Positions 9,604-16,077 of a stretch of 64,000 nucleotides of DNA are shown here, in pieces. The stretch covers positions 1-64,000 of the forward strand of contig OMIR01000095.1 of assembly GCA_900299125.1 (NCBI GenBank), written 5' to 3'. A program made the translations under genes and the position numbers. Numbering within the stretch: the first letter of the stretch is position 1; every line of letters begins with the position of its first letter. Origin of the DNA: Nitrosopumilales archaeon. GTDB taxonomy: Archaea; Thermoproteota; Nitrososphaeria; Nitrososphaerales; Nitrosopumilaceae. The notes beneath the pieces are model-generated. The model was given only the letters and a program-made list of their open reading frames with translations, ran no database searches and was not told where the DNA came from.

Positions 9604-9649
9604 TTATGTTGTTTAAGGAGGTTTTTGATATAATTTAGAAATTCTGAAA

Positions 9650-9658
9650 ATTTTAAAT
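9650..9658 (+). promoter_or_regulatory. TATA box of the AbrB-like microprotein gene
   Basis: ATTTTAAAT is centred about 26 nt before the ATG at 9680. That is the expected distance for a leaderless archaeal transcript. No ribosome binding site is seen in the AT-rich stretch between. Confidence 0.5.
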
Positions 9659-9679
9659 ATCTTAATTTATTAATATAAT

Positions 9680-9841
9680 ATGATGCTTACAGAAAATGAT
9701 GAATTAGTAAAGATCACGGCTGTGGGAACTATCTCCATACCAAAACAATTCCGAAAGTATTTGGGCATACAAAAAGGTGACTATGTTAAAGTCAGCCTGC
9801 AGGGAGATGCACTCGTGCTTAAACGTGTGAATATATCCTAG
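9680..9841 (+). CDS. AbrB/MazE-type DNA-binding microprotein (53 aa)
   Basis: Translation from ATG 9680 gives 53 residues that fit the swapped-hairpin SpoVT/AbrB domain: VKITAVGTISIPKQFRKYLG, then IQKGDYVKVSLQGDALVLKRV. The pattern V-x-x-x-G-x-I-x-I-P-K-x-x-R-x-x-L-G-I-x-x-G-D is the family signature. Such proteins are dimeric DNA-binding regulators or antitoxins. No toxin gene lies beside it, so a stand-alone regulator is more likely. The preceding region carries two spaced ATTAG-N6-CTAAT sites that could be its own operators. The stop overlaps the convergent neighbour by 4 bp. A second ATG follows immediately at 9683. Confidence 0.85.
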   Translation: MMLTENDELVKITAVGTISIPKQFRKYLGIQKGDYVKVSLQGDALVLKRVNIS

Positions 9842-10224
9842 TCGAATTTCTGTGGAATCTTGACTATTTGGTAGACCCAAGATTTGCCCTGACGTAAGCG
9901 GTTAATCCTACCCTTGGTGTTGAATCTAGCCAAATATGTCGAAATAATACTTAGTTTGATTGGTTCGTTGTACTCATCCTCATATTTTTCCAGTATCTCG
10001 TTTGAAGTAAAGTTGCCCATTGGGAAGTATTTGTCTACAATATGCCAGATTTTAGCACCTACCGAGTCCAATTGTGGTGACTCGCCCTGGTCCTCAATAT
10101 TCATGAGATTCATTAATTCGAAAATTTTGATGACCTTATCTCGGGTTATGTTGCCCTCAATGTTGAAGTTGTATTTAGCTCCATCCGAGTCTTCCAGGTC
10201 TATTCGTATCCTTTTTTTTGCCAT
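9838..10224 (-). CDS. Origin-adjacent 128-residue protein with probable winged-helix C-terminus
   Basis: The N-terminal 25 residues (MAKKRIRIDLEDSDGAKYNF) look like a beta-hairpin. The C-terminal half (about 60-125) has the helix-helix-helix-wing pattern of a winged helix: IWHIVDKYFPMGNFTSNEIL, LSIISTYLARFNTKGRINRL, WVYQIVK. The start of the 158-residue protein at 52509-52985 (MAKIRIRIGSNEIEI) is similar, suggesting a shared N-terminal module. The gene lies immediately beside the origin region and reads away from it. A role in origin function or local regulation is inference only. I do not recognise a named family. Confidence 0.7.
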   Translation of the reverse strand: MAKKRIRIDLEDSDGAKYNFNIEGNITRDKVIKIFELMNLMNIEDQGESPQLDSVGAKIWHIVDKYFPMGNFTSNEILEKYEDEYNEPIKLSIISTYLARFNTKGRINRLRQGKSWVYQIVKIPQKFD

Positions 10225-10383
10225 TTTCGTGATCGATCGTGGAGATTGGTTAACAAATGAACGGATCCGGTCGGCTTTGTTAACTCCCAGCGTTGTTAAC
10301 GTTGACTGCGTATCCCGTGCCTAGACCTACTAACATCTGTTAACAGTCTAATACCCTTTTATTATCTAAAACTACCAAATTTG

Positions 10384-10408
10384 ACGCCTGGAGTGGAAAT
10401 TAGGGGGT
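10384..10408 (+). repeat. Origin recognition box 1 (strong)
   Basis: First copy of the 25-bp direct repeat; core GGAGTGGAAATTAGGGGG. The GTGGAAA core followed by a G-run matches the part of archaeal ORBs contacted by the winged helix and AAA+ domain of Orc1/Cdc6. It is identical to the copy starting 62 bp downstream, about six helical turns away. Confidence 0.8.
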
Positions 10409-10445
10409 TGATTGTAACTTGTTAACAGTGTTAATGTGAATATTC

Positions 10446-10470
10446 ACGCCTGGAGTGGAAATTAGGGGGT
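10446..10470 (+). repeat. Origin recognition box 2 (strong)
   Basis: Second identical copy of the 25-bp repeat, in the same orientation as the first. Both G-runs point toward the AT-rich tract and the orc1/cdc6 gene. In studied archaea the polarity of ORBs fixes the orientation of the bound initiator relative to the unwinding element. Confidence 0.8.
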
Positions 10471-10528
10471 CAAAATTGCCTTTTTTGGGTGTTTTCTTAA
10501 CATCAGGTTAACTTTTTGTTAATTTCCC

Positions 10529-10550
10529 ACACACCTTGATTTCCACTCTT
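10529..10550 (-). repeat. Origin recognition box 3 (weaker, inverted)
   Basis: On the minus strand the sequence contains GAGTGGAAATCAAGGTGTG. It shares GAGTGGAAAT with the strong boxes and AGGTGTG with box 4. It lies on the left edge of the AT-rich tract and faces the opposite way to box 4. Confidence 0.65.
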
Positions 10551-10645
10551 CTTCTTTTATTTTTTTTTTAAAAATCAAATTAAAAATAATTAATTACAAA
10601 CTAAACTCAAACTATCATAGTCATTCTAAACACTTCATGATTAGT
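10551..10645. other. AT-rich tract, candidate duplex unwinding element
   Basis: About 95 bp with very few G or C. It includes a T10 run passing into A5 and stretches of TTAAAAATAATTAATTA. It lies between the inverted weak boxes 3 and 4. Its composition and position fit the DNA unwinding element of an origin; this is inferred, not proven. Confidence 0.6.
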
Positions 10646-10656
10646 CAAAGTTAGAA

Positions 10657-10678
10657 TTGAGTGGAAATAGAGGTGTGA
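10657..10678 (+). repeat. Origin recognition box 4 (weaker)
   Basis: Contains GAGTGGAAATAGAGGTGTG, near-identical to box 3 in inverse orientation. It ends 3 bp before the TTG start of orc1/cdc6, so it overlaps the position of the promoter or leader. Binding by Orc1/Cdc6 here could repress its own gene, an inference from position. Confidence 0.65.
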
Positions 10679-10681
10679 GAG

Positions 10682-11887
10682 TTGAGTGAAGATCCAGTAG
10701 ATCGATTACTTGATGGAGTTGAAAGTGGTAAATCCATAATCAAAAATCGTCAAGTATTACATTTTTCATACTTACCCGAAATAATACTACATCGAAATGA
10801 GGAACTCGAAAAGGTTACTCAATCATTATCACCAATTCTAAAACAATCCAGACCATCCAATCTTATTGTATATGGCAAACCTGGAACAGGTAAGACACTT
10901 GTTGTAAAAAAAATATTAGACAAAATCAAACAACGGGTTGAAAAGTCAAAATTTCCAATCAGATTGGTTTATACCAATGCCAAAGATGAGGCCACTTTGT
11001 ATAGTTTGTTTGTAAGTATAGGAAGACAGTTGGATTTGGATGAAAAAGAGATACCGGCAACTGGACTAGCAATTTCTGAAATTTTTAAACGACTTCTAAA
11101 ATCAATAGAAAAAAATCAATACAACATTGTTTTTGTAATAGATGAAATTGATTATTTAGCACAATTAATCTCAAAAACAGGAAAAGATGTTATGTATCAA
11201 TTAACCAGAGCAAACGAGCGTCTAAAATCTGGCTCACTAACACTGGTAGGAATATCAAACGACCTCACATTCAAGGAAAGACTAGACCCACGCGTAATCA
11301 GCTCACTCTCTGAAGAGGAGATAGTTTTTACCAATTATTCAGTAGTTCAACTAAAAGAGATACTAAAAGAGAGAATCAAAGACGCCTTCATCGATGGGGC
11401 GGTTGAGGATTCTGCATTAAACCTCTGTGCTGCAATGGCTGGAAGAGAACATGGTGATGCAAGAAGGGCTATTGACTTGTTACGAGTGGCAGGAGAAATG
11501 GCAGAGCGAACACAATCAAACAAAGTTACTGAAGAACACATTAGAGTAGCATCTACTAAAATAGAAGAGGATAAAGAGACAACAGCACTTCAATCTTACC
11601 CACTTCACGAGAAACTTCTAATCATTGCTGTAATGAAGGCATCCGGTCTTTCCACCGGAGAGATCTTTACAGCATACAAAACACTTTGCAAGGCAATCCG
11701 CCAAAAAGAACTTTCCCAACGAAGAGTAACTCAGATGTTATCTGAAATAGAAATGTCCGGAATTATTTCTGGTAAAATAGTCCATCAAGGAATACATGGA
11801 AGAACAAAGAAATTCACACTTACTATATCACCAGATACTGTCAAAGAGACATTCAAAAACGAAGCTACACTAGAAGATATTATTTAG
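10682..11887 (+). CDS. orc1: Origin-binding initiator Orc1/Cdc6
   Basis: AAA+ ATPase that binds origin boxes and loads the MCM helicase. The 401 residues include Walker A GKPGTGKT (65-72), Walker B VFVIDEIDYL (150-159, Asp154-Glu155), sensor 1 near LTLVGISND (about 185-193), and sensor 2 in GREHGDARRAIDLLR (about 264-278). A C-terminal winged helix (about 300-395) provides DNA binding. The start is TTG at 10682 with a GGTGTGA stretch 5-12 nt upstream that may serve as ribosome binding site and is also part of box 4. The gene sits directly at the origin. Its last 8 bp overlap the end of the convergent polD1. Confidence 0.96.
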   Translation: MSEDPVDRLLDGVESGKSIIKNRQVLHFSYLPEIILHRNEELEKVTQSLSPILKQSRPSNLIVYGKPGTGKTLVVKKILDKIKQRVEKSKFPIRLVYTNAKDEATLYSLFVSIGRQLDLDEKEIPATGLAISEIFKRLLKSIEKNQYNIVFVIDEIDYLAQLISKTGKDVMYQLTRANERLKSGSLTLVGISNDLTFKERLDPRVISSLSEEEIVFTNYSVVQLKEILKERIKDAFIDGAVEDSALNLCAAMAGREHGDARRAIDLLRVAGEMAERTQSNKVTEEHIRVASTKIEEDKETTALQSYPLHEKLLIIAVMKASGLSTGEIFTAYKTLCKAIRQKELSQRRVTQMLSEIEMSGIISGKIVHQGIHGRTKKFTLTISPDTVKETFKNEATLEDII

Positions 11888-13310
11888 AAAAATCTCTTTT
11901 AAAGACCTTAAATGTCTTCAAATTAACCAATACGGCAATACCAGAAGTAGGCGAAATTCCTACTCCGGACTGGAAAGGAGTTTGCGATTGCCAGGCACCA
12001 GAATTCAAAATTAGGATATTTTTGTACAAGTCCAGATCAACTACATGTACGTGCCCAGCATGAAAAATATCAGGAACCTCATCAATAACCATATAATCTT
12101 CCAATTCTGGGGCAATCGGAGTCTGGGCTCCATAAATTGGGCTCAGATGTCTTGCTTTGAGTAAATACTGCATTACCTTGGCTGGCTTGTCGTAGCTTAA
12201 ACCGGGGGTTGTTTTAACAATATCGTCAACTGACTGTCCGTGAAAAATCAACACCTTGACCCCGTTCAGAGATATGATGGCAGGATTACCAATCATAAAG
12301 AAATTTTTTCTATTCCACAAATCAGAGTTATATTTTGCGGGAATAGCTGGTTGGGGAAGTGCTCTTCTTCCTGGGTCATGATTGCCGGGCGCGATAAACA
12401 CCTTGATGTGTTTTGGGACTTTGTCTAAGATATCGTAAAGCATTTTGAGCTGATCTTGGGTGTTCAAAGCAACTAGTTCTTTATCCTGGTTTGGGTATAT
12501 TCCAATTCCATCTACTACATCCCCACCTAAAACAAAAAACCGAACCTTTTTTGCAATGGGGTCTGGGCTTGAAAACCAAGCAACCAAATCCAAAAACTCC
12601 TTTTCCATGAAATACTTAGAGCCAACATGAAGATCCGAGACAAAAACCGCGTATGCCTCTGTCTTTGAACGATTTGTTGCACGTTCTGGGATGTCTGGCA
12701 AAATAATGTCTTTTACAATAAAACCACCATTTTTACTAGTCACAATTTTTTCCATTACTAATTGATCCATTAGCAAGCCAGAAGCTACCTTTTTGAGATC
12801 TTCATCTATCACAATAGTTTCCATATTTCCACTTTGATCATCCAATGTTATTTTTGTGACATTCCTGTCGGTTCGTCTATCTGTTACCAAACCACAGACA
12901 TAGACCTCATCTTTGGACTTGGAGGACTTTACAGCAGAGATGCTCTTGATCAATTTTGCTTCAGGCCTATTAGACATGATTCTTTTTAACTTGGCATATC
13001 TGCTTGAAAATAAGGCGGTAAAACCCTTCACTCCTTCCGCAGAAGCCAAATTTGACGTAGGATCAAAGAGAATTTCATGATGGTTCTCTATGGATTCATC
13101 CTCCTGTACGCCCAGAAATAACTCGAGATCTTTTTCTGAAATTAGGTATAATTGTTGACGTTCTTTTTCCTTAACGATTTGCTTTATGATCCTCTCTAAT
13201 TCCTTTACATCCACCTGCTCTAGAATTCTTAATGCGTCCGGATGAATTTGAAAACCTTTGTTAATTACGAAATTCAATGCAGTACTTACATCACTAATCA
13301 TAAACATCAT
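11880..13310 (-). CDS. polD1: DNA polymerase D small subunit DP1 (3'-5' exonuclease)
   Basis: Partner of DP2; carries the MRE11-like proofreading nuclease. The 476 residues have a helical N-terminus (about 1-75), a linker, an OB fold (about 130-205) and a calcineurin-like phosphoesterase domain. The metal ligands are visible as SDLHVGS (225-231), GGDVVDG (262-268), GNHD (309-312), FHGQSVDD (about 357) and AGHVHV (about 423-428). This motif set is intact, so the nuclease should be active. Starts at 13310 (MMFMISD) or 13301 (MISD) are both possible. It is convergent with orc1/cdc6 with an 8-bp overlap; polD2 is only 4.2 kb away. Confidence 0.96.
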   Translation of the reverse strand: MMFMISDVSTALNFVINKGFQIHPDALRILEQVDVKELERIIKQIVKEKERQQLYLISEKDLELFLGVQEDESIENHHEILFDPTSNLASAEGVKGFTALFSSRYAKLKRIMSNRPEAKLIKSISAVKSSKSKDEVYVCGLVTDRRTDRNVTKITLDDQSGNMETIVIDEDLKKVASGLLMDQLVMEKIVTSKNGGFIVKDIILPDIPERATNRSKTEAYAVFVSDLHVGSKYFMEKEFLDLVAWFSSPDPIAKKVRFFVLGGDVVDGIGIYPNQDKELVALNTQDQLKMLYDILDKVPKHIKVFIAPGNHDPGRRALPQPAIPAKYNSDLWNRKNFFMIGNPAIISLNGVKVLIFHGQSVDDIVKTTPGLSYDKPAKVMQYLLKARHLSPIYGAQTPIAPELEDYMVIDEVPDIFHAGHVHVVDLDLYKNILILNSGAWQSQTPFQSGVGISPTSGIAVLVNLKTFKVFKRDFSK

Positions 13311-13387
13311 AACATCAAATCACGTTTTAATTAACTCTGCTTCAGATCAACAAACTCTTATTCACCGTTCCAAATCATAATTCGTAA

Positions 13388-13942
13388 TTGAAAAAACGAA
13401 TATTGCTATTCTTTGTCTTTTTAGGCATATTTTCCACGTCTTTCTCTCTTGGTGCAGAAACTAGTGTTTCAGAAGAAGAAGCTAAAATGTTCCTCGACGA
13501 GTTCAACAAACTTCTCGATTCACTAAAGGGTGAGAACTTTGGCTTTGAGATATTTCTACACAATACTCAGATCGCACTAGCAATGTTCATCCCGGGATTT
13601 GGAATAGGCTGGGGAATTTTCACGGCATTCTCTACTGGATTTGCGTTTGCAGCACTATCCACAACCACCCCATTACTCGGTCAAATCCCACCACTAGCGC
13701 TTATTTTTACCACCCCATTCGGCCTAATGGAACTCGCAGCATACTCACTTGCAACATCCCGTAGTTTTATTCTGATTATTGCACTATTCAAAAAAACTTC
13801 ACTAAAACAACAATGGAAACCGCTTGTAATAGAAATAGGAATTGTGGTTGGATTGTTACTAGCAGGCGGTATCATTGAAGCATATATGATAGAGAACTTT
13901 GGCGGGCAGGAACTTCTACCAAAACCTGATCTCAAAAATTGA
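13388..13942 (+). CDS. SpoIIM-family (DUF95-like) membrane protein
   Basis: Has a signal-like N-terminus (KKRILLFFVFLGIFSTSFSLGAE, cleavage near residue 20-22) and then an acidic helix. Three or more membrane helices follow, including the family-type segment FLHNTQIALAMFIPGFGIG (about 55-73), a conserved F-G-L-M-E-L-A-A-Y stretch (about 115-124) and a final helix near 155-175. This resembles the integral membrane family named after stage II sporulation protein M, widespread in archaea with no settled function. The start is TTG at 13388. Confidence 0.75.
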   Translation: MKKRILLFFVFLGIFSTSFSLGAETSVSEEEAKMFLDEFNKLLDSLKGENFGFEIFLHNTQIALAMFIPGFGIGWGIFTAFSTGFAFAALSTTTPLLGQIPPLALIFTTPFGLMELAAYSLATSRSFILIIALFKKTSLKQQWKPLVIEIGIVVGLLLAGGIIEAYMIENFGGQELLPKPDLKN

Positions 13943-14011
13943 CTAATTTTTGTGGTTTTGCCAAAATAATTAAGTAGTTAATTATAAACAAAATCAGGAT
14001 ACGAATTGATC

Positions 14012-14884
14012 ATGAGATATCTGCCTTCATTGATGGTTCTTCTAGCCATATTAGTTACTATATCTATCAACAACGCTGACGCTCAACTGTCTGGAAACAA
14101 AGCTTTTACACTTTCTGGCACCGGTTATGCAATCTCTAACACTTCTATTTCGGATTCTAGTTTGGAAATGACTTTCTCCATGACCCAAACCAAAAACAAA
14201 TCTGACTTGACACTTCAAGATGGTGTGATTATGGTTGATCAAAAAGACTGGGAACTTTCTGAACTGAGTGGCTCTGTTTTACAAAATGGTAAACTCTTCA
14301 AATTTAGCTCCAAAGCAACAGATCAACAAGGTGCCCAAGCAACTCTTAATGGAATTGCAAAATTAATAGATAACACACCATCAGAATCAATCTATACCTT
14401 TAGTGGAGTTTTAATTGATTCTACAAACCAAAAAACAAAACTAGTTTACACAACCAAAACTACAGAATTTATCATCAAACAAATAACTCAAACTCAAAAA
14501 TCCAGCACGACCATCAAAATTTTAAAGGGAGCAGCTAATCCTGAAGAAGCCACATACAAAACGCAAATTGGGGGCTTTAAGTTTAATTTCGTATCTGAGG
14601 ATAGAATAACAATTCCACCAGGTGGAACTGTTACATTTGTGAACGAAGATATTGTATCACACTCTCTCAAATCTGGTACTACGAACTATAACTCGCACAA
14701 AAAAACATTCACAGCTGATGGTAAAGTATCAAGCGGGAATATTTCTCCCGGACAATCATGGACTGTCAAATTTGATCAACGGGGATTTTATAGATTGTTT
14801 GATCCGGAATATCAGCATATAGATCTCACTGTATTTGTAATGGATACTTCAAAGATCTCGAAGACAAAAACTCCACTCAACTAG
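14012..14884 (+). CDS. Secreted protein with a cupredoxin-like domain lacking the copper cysteine
   Basis: Signal peptide (about residues 1-25, ending NADAQ). It is followed by a beta-rich N-terminal domain and a C-terminal cupredoxin-like domain (about 195-280: IPPGGTVTFVNEDIVSHSL ... ISPGQSWTVKFDQRGFYRLF). In blue copper proteins the histidine after the N/D-x-x-x-H segment is followed by a Cys and a second His near the end. Here the first His is present, but the terminal loop reads YRLFDPEYQHIDLT with no Cys. Mononuclear type 1 copper binding is therefore unlikely. TTG at 14006 is an alternative start; ATG 14012 gives the cleaner signal peptide. It overlaps convergent cbiE by 4 bp. Confidence 0.75.
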   Translation: MRYLPSLMVLLAILVTISINNADAQLSGNKAFTLSGTGYAISNTSISDSSLEMTFSMTQTKNKSDLTLQDGVIMVDQKDWELSELSGSVLQNGKLFKFSSKATDQQGAQATLNGIAKLIDNTPSESIYTFSGVLIDSTNQKTKLVYTTKTTEFIIKQITQTQKSSTTIKILKGAANPEEATYKTQIGGFKFNFVSEDRITIPPGGTVTFVNEDIVSHSLKSGTTNYNSHKKTFTADGKVSSGNISPGQSWTVKFDQRGFYRLFDPEYQHIDLTVFVMDTSKISKTKTPLN

Positions 14885-15576
14885 AGATTGATATATGACT
14901 CTAGATTGTGTTGGTTGATAACTATTACAGATAAATCAGAAAATTCTCTTCCCTCCAAATCCGAAACATTACCCACAAACTCCGTTTCTTTGTCAGTCGT
15001 TAGGAATTCATATACATGAACCCTTAACCTTTCGGTGTCAAAACCATTTTTTCTTAAATATTGAGCAATTTCTGATTGCATAAAATGCTTGGTTGGTTCA
15101 CGAGGCCATGGACGTGGAACTAGAACAACGGAAAATCCATCCAGTATTGCTTTTTGTAACTCCAATTTCTTATCCTCTATAGAAGTAGTGACGTGCATTG
15201 TGATCACTTTTGAGCGATCAAGAGGTACCTTAGCCTTTGATGCGGCTACTTGCGTAGCGGAGATTCCTGGAATTATAGATATTTCACCAAAAATCTCAAT
15301 TAACCTATCAACAACCTCTGATTCTGAAAAATTTACATCACCCGTAAACGGTACTACAAGTTTTTTCTGGCCTAGTGTTTTTACCACCCTTTGATAAGCC
15401 TCCTCTTGGTTTTGCATGGATATCTCATATACTTCCTTTCCAATTAGAAGAGACTGGATAGTCTGCAAAGTGTATTTGTAGCCAATAACTACATCAGAAT
15501 CTAAAACAACTTGTTTGACTAGCTCAGTAACGTATTTTGGCGAACCTGGACCCACACCCACTGCAAAAACACTCAT
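14881..15576 (-). CDS. cbiE: Cobalt-precorrin-7 C5-methyltransferase
   Basis: SAM-dependent methyltransferase of the tetrapyrrole methylase family, CbiE type, acting late in anaerobic corrin ring synthesis. It starts MSVFAVGVGPGSPKYVT, the family N-terminus with the GVGPG loop. Further family blocks are YEIS, VVPFTGDVNFSES (about 75-87) and IIPGISATQVAASKA (about 107-121). An upstream in-frame ATG at 15618 adds 14 residues but would overlap the preceding gene more deeply. The 15576 start overlaps that gene's stop by 4 bp (translational coupling). No CbiT decarboxylase domain is fused. Its partner cbiH lies at 57749-58522. Confidence 0.92.
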   Translation of the reverse strand: MSVFAVGVGPGSPKYVTELVKQVVLDSDVVIGYKYTLQTIQSLLIGKEVYEISMQNQEEAYQRVVKTLGQKKLVVPFTGDVNFSESEVVDRLIEIFGEISIIPGISATQVAASKAKVPLDRSKVITMHVTTSIEDKKLELQKAILDGFSVVLVPRPWPREPTKHFMQSEIAQYLRKNGFDTERLRVHVYEFLTTDKETEFVGNVSDLEGREFSDLSVIVINQHNLESYINL

Positions 15577-16058
15577 CGCTTCATCTCCAATTTGATATAT
15601 TGAATAACTGGTGACCAATTAATTTTCAGGAAGGTCATAGGTGCTTTTACTGGATAACTAACCCAATCACGTACAATTGAAACATGATATTTTACTACCT
15701 TGCTATTATTACGTAATTTTAAAACCAAAACAGATCCCCAAGATTTCTCCTCAGCTTCTACACTGACAACATCAGCGGATTTGAATCTTAAATTTTTATG
15801 ATTTTCTAAATCTATATCTAATTTTTTTTCATCATATCCATCATGAATAATTATTGTATTATCTGGTTCCTTTAGTAACATCAAGATTTGACGTTGGACA
15901 GCAGACTTCCACCATTGTGGTTTTGCTTCAGTCTTTGATACTATGTACAGCCCCCTATTGGTTACAAATAACATGCACTCTTTTCCTCTTGCGAACAATC
16001 TCTTTTCCTCAAGCCATACTGATAACAAGTGAGTCTTTATTTGCTCATCAGAATCCAT
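15573..16058 (-). CDS. Unknown 161-residue protein translationally coupled to cbiE
   Basis: A soluble protein with alternating beta strands: CMLFVTNRGLYIVSKTEA, then NTIIIHDGYDEKK, then VVSVEAEEKSWGSVLVLKL. The layout recalls a pleckstrin-homology-like barrel, but this is only a pattern impression. It starts MDSDEQIKTH at 16058; an ATG at 16097 adds 13 hydrophobic residues and would collide with the divergent cyclophilin start. The stop overlaps the cbiE start by 4 bp, so the two are made from one message. A link to cobalamin synthesis is inferred only from that coupling. Confidence 0.75.
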   Translation of the reverse strand: MDSDEQIKTHLLSVWLEEKRLFARGKECMLFVTNRGLYIVSKTEAKPQWWKSAVQRQILMLLKEPDNTIIIHDGYDEKKLDIDLENHKNLRFKSADVVSVEAEEKSWGSVLVLKLRNNSKVVKYHVSIVRDWVSYPVKAPMTFLKINWSPVIQYIKLEMKR

Positions 16059-16077
16059 AAAATAACAATCTAGGCTG

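Larger units (their letters stand above)
10225..10681. other. oriC: Probable chromosomal replication origin (oriC)
   Basis: A 457-bp intergenic region upstream of orc1/cdc6. It holds two identical 25-bp repeats whose core GGAGTGGAAATTAGGGGG resembles the archaeal origin recognition box (dyad-type TCCAGTGGAAA followed by a G-run). Two weaker copies (GAGTGGAAAT...AGGTGTG) in opposite orientations flank a roughly 100-bp AT-rich tract suited to unwinding. The region also carries six GTTAAC hexamers. An origin next to its initiator gene is the common archaeal arrangement. The claim rests on motif resemblance and context. GC-skew over the whole genome or marker-frequency data would settle it. Confidence 0.85.
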
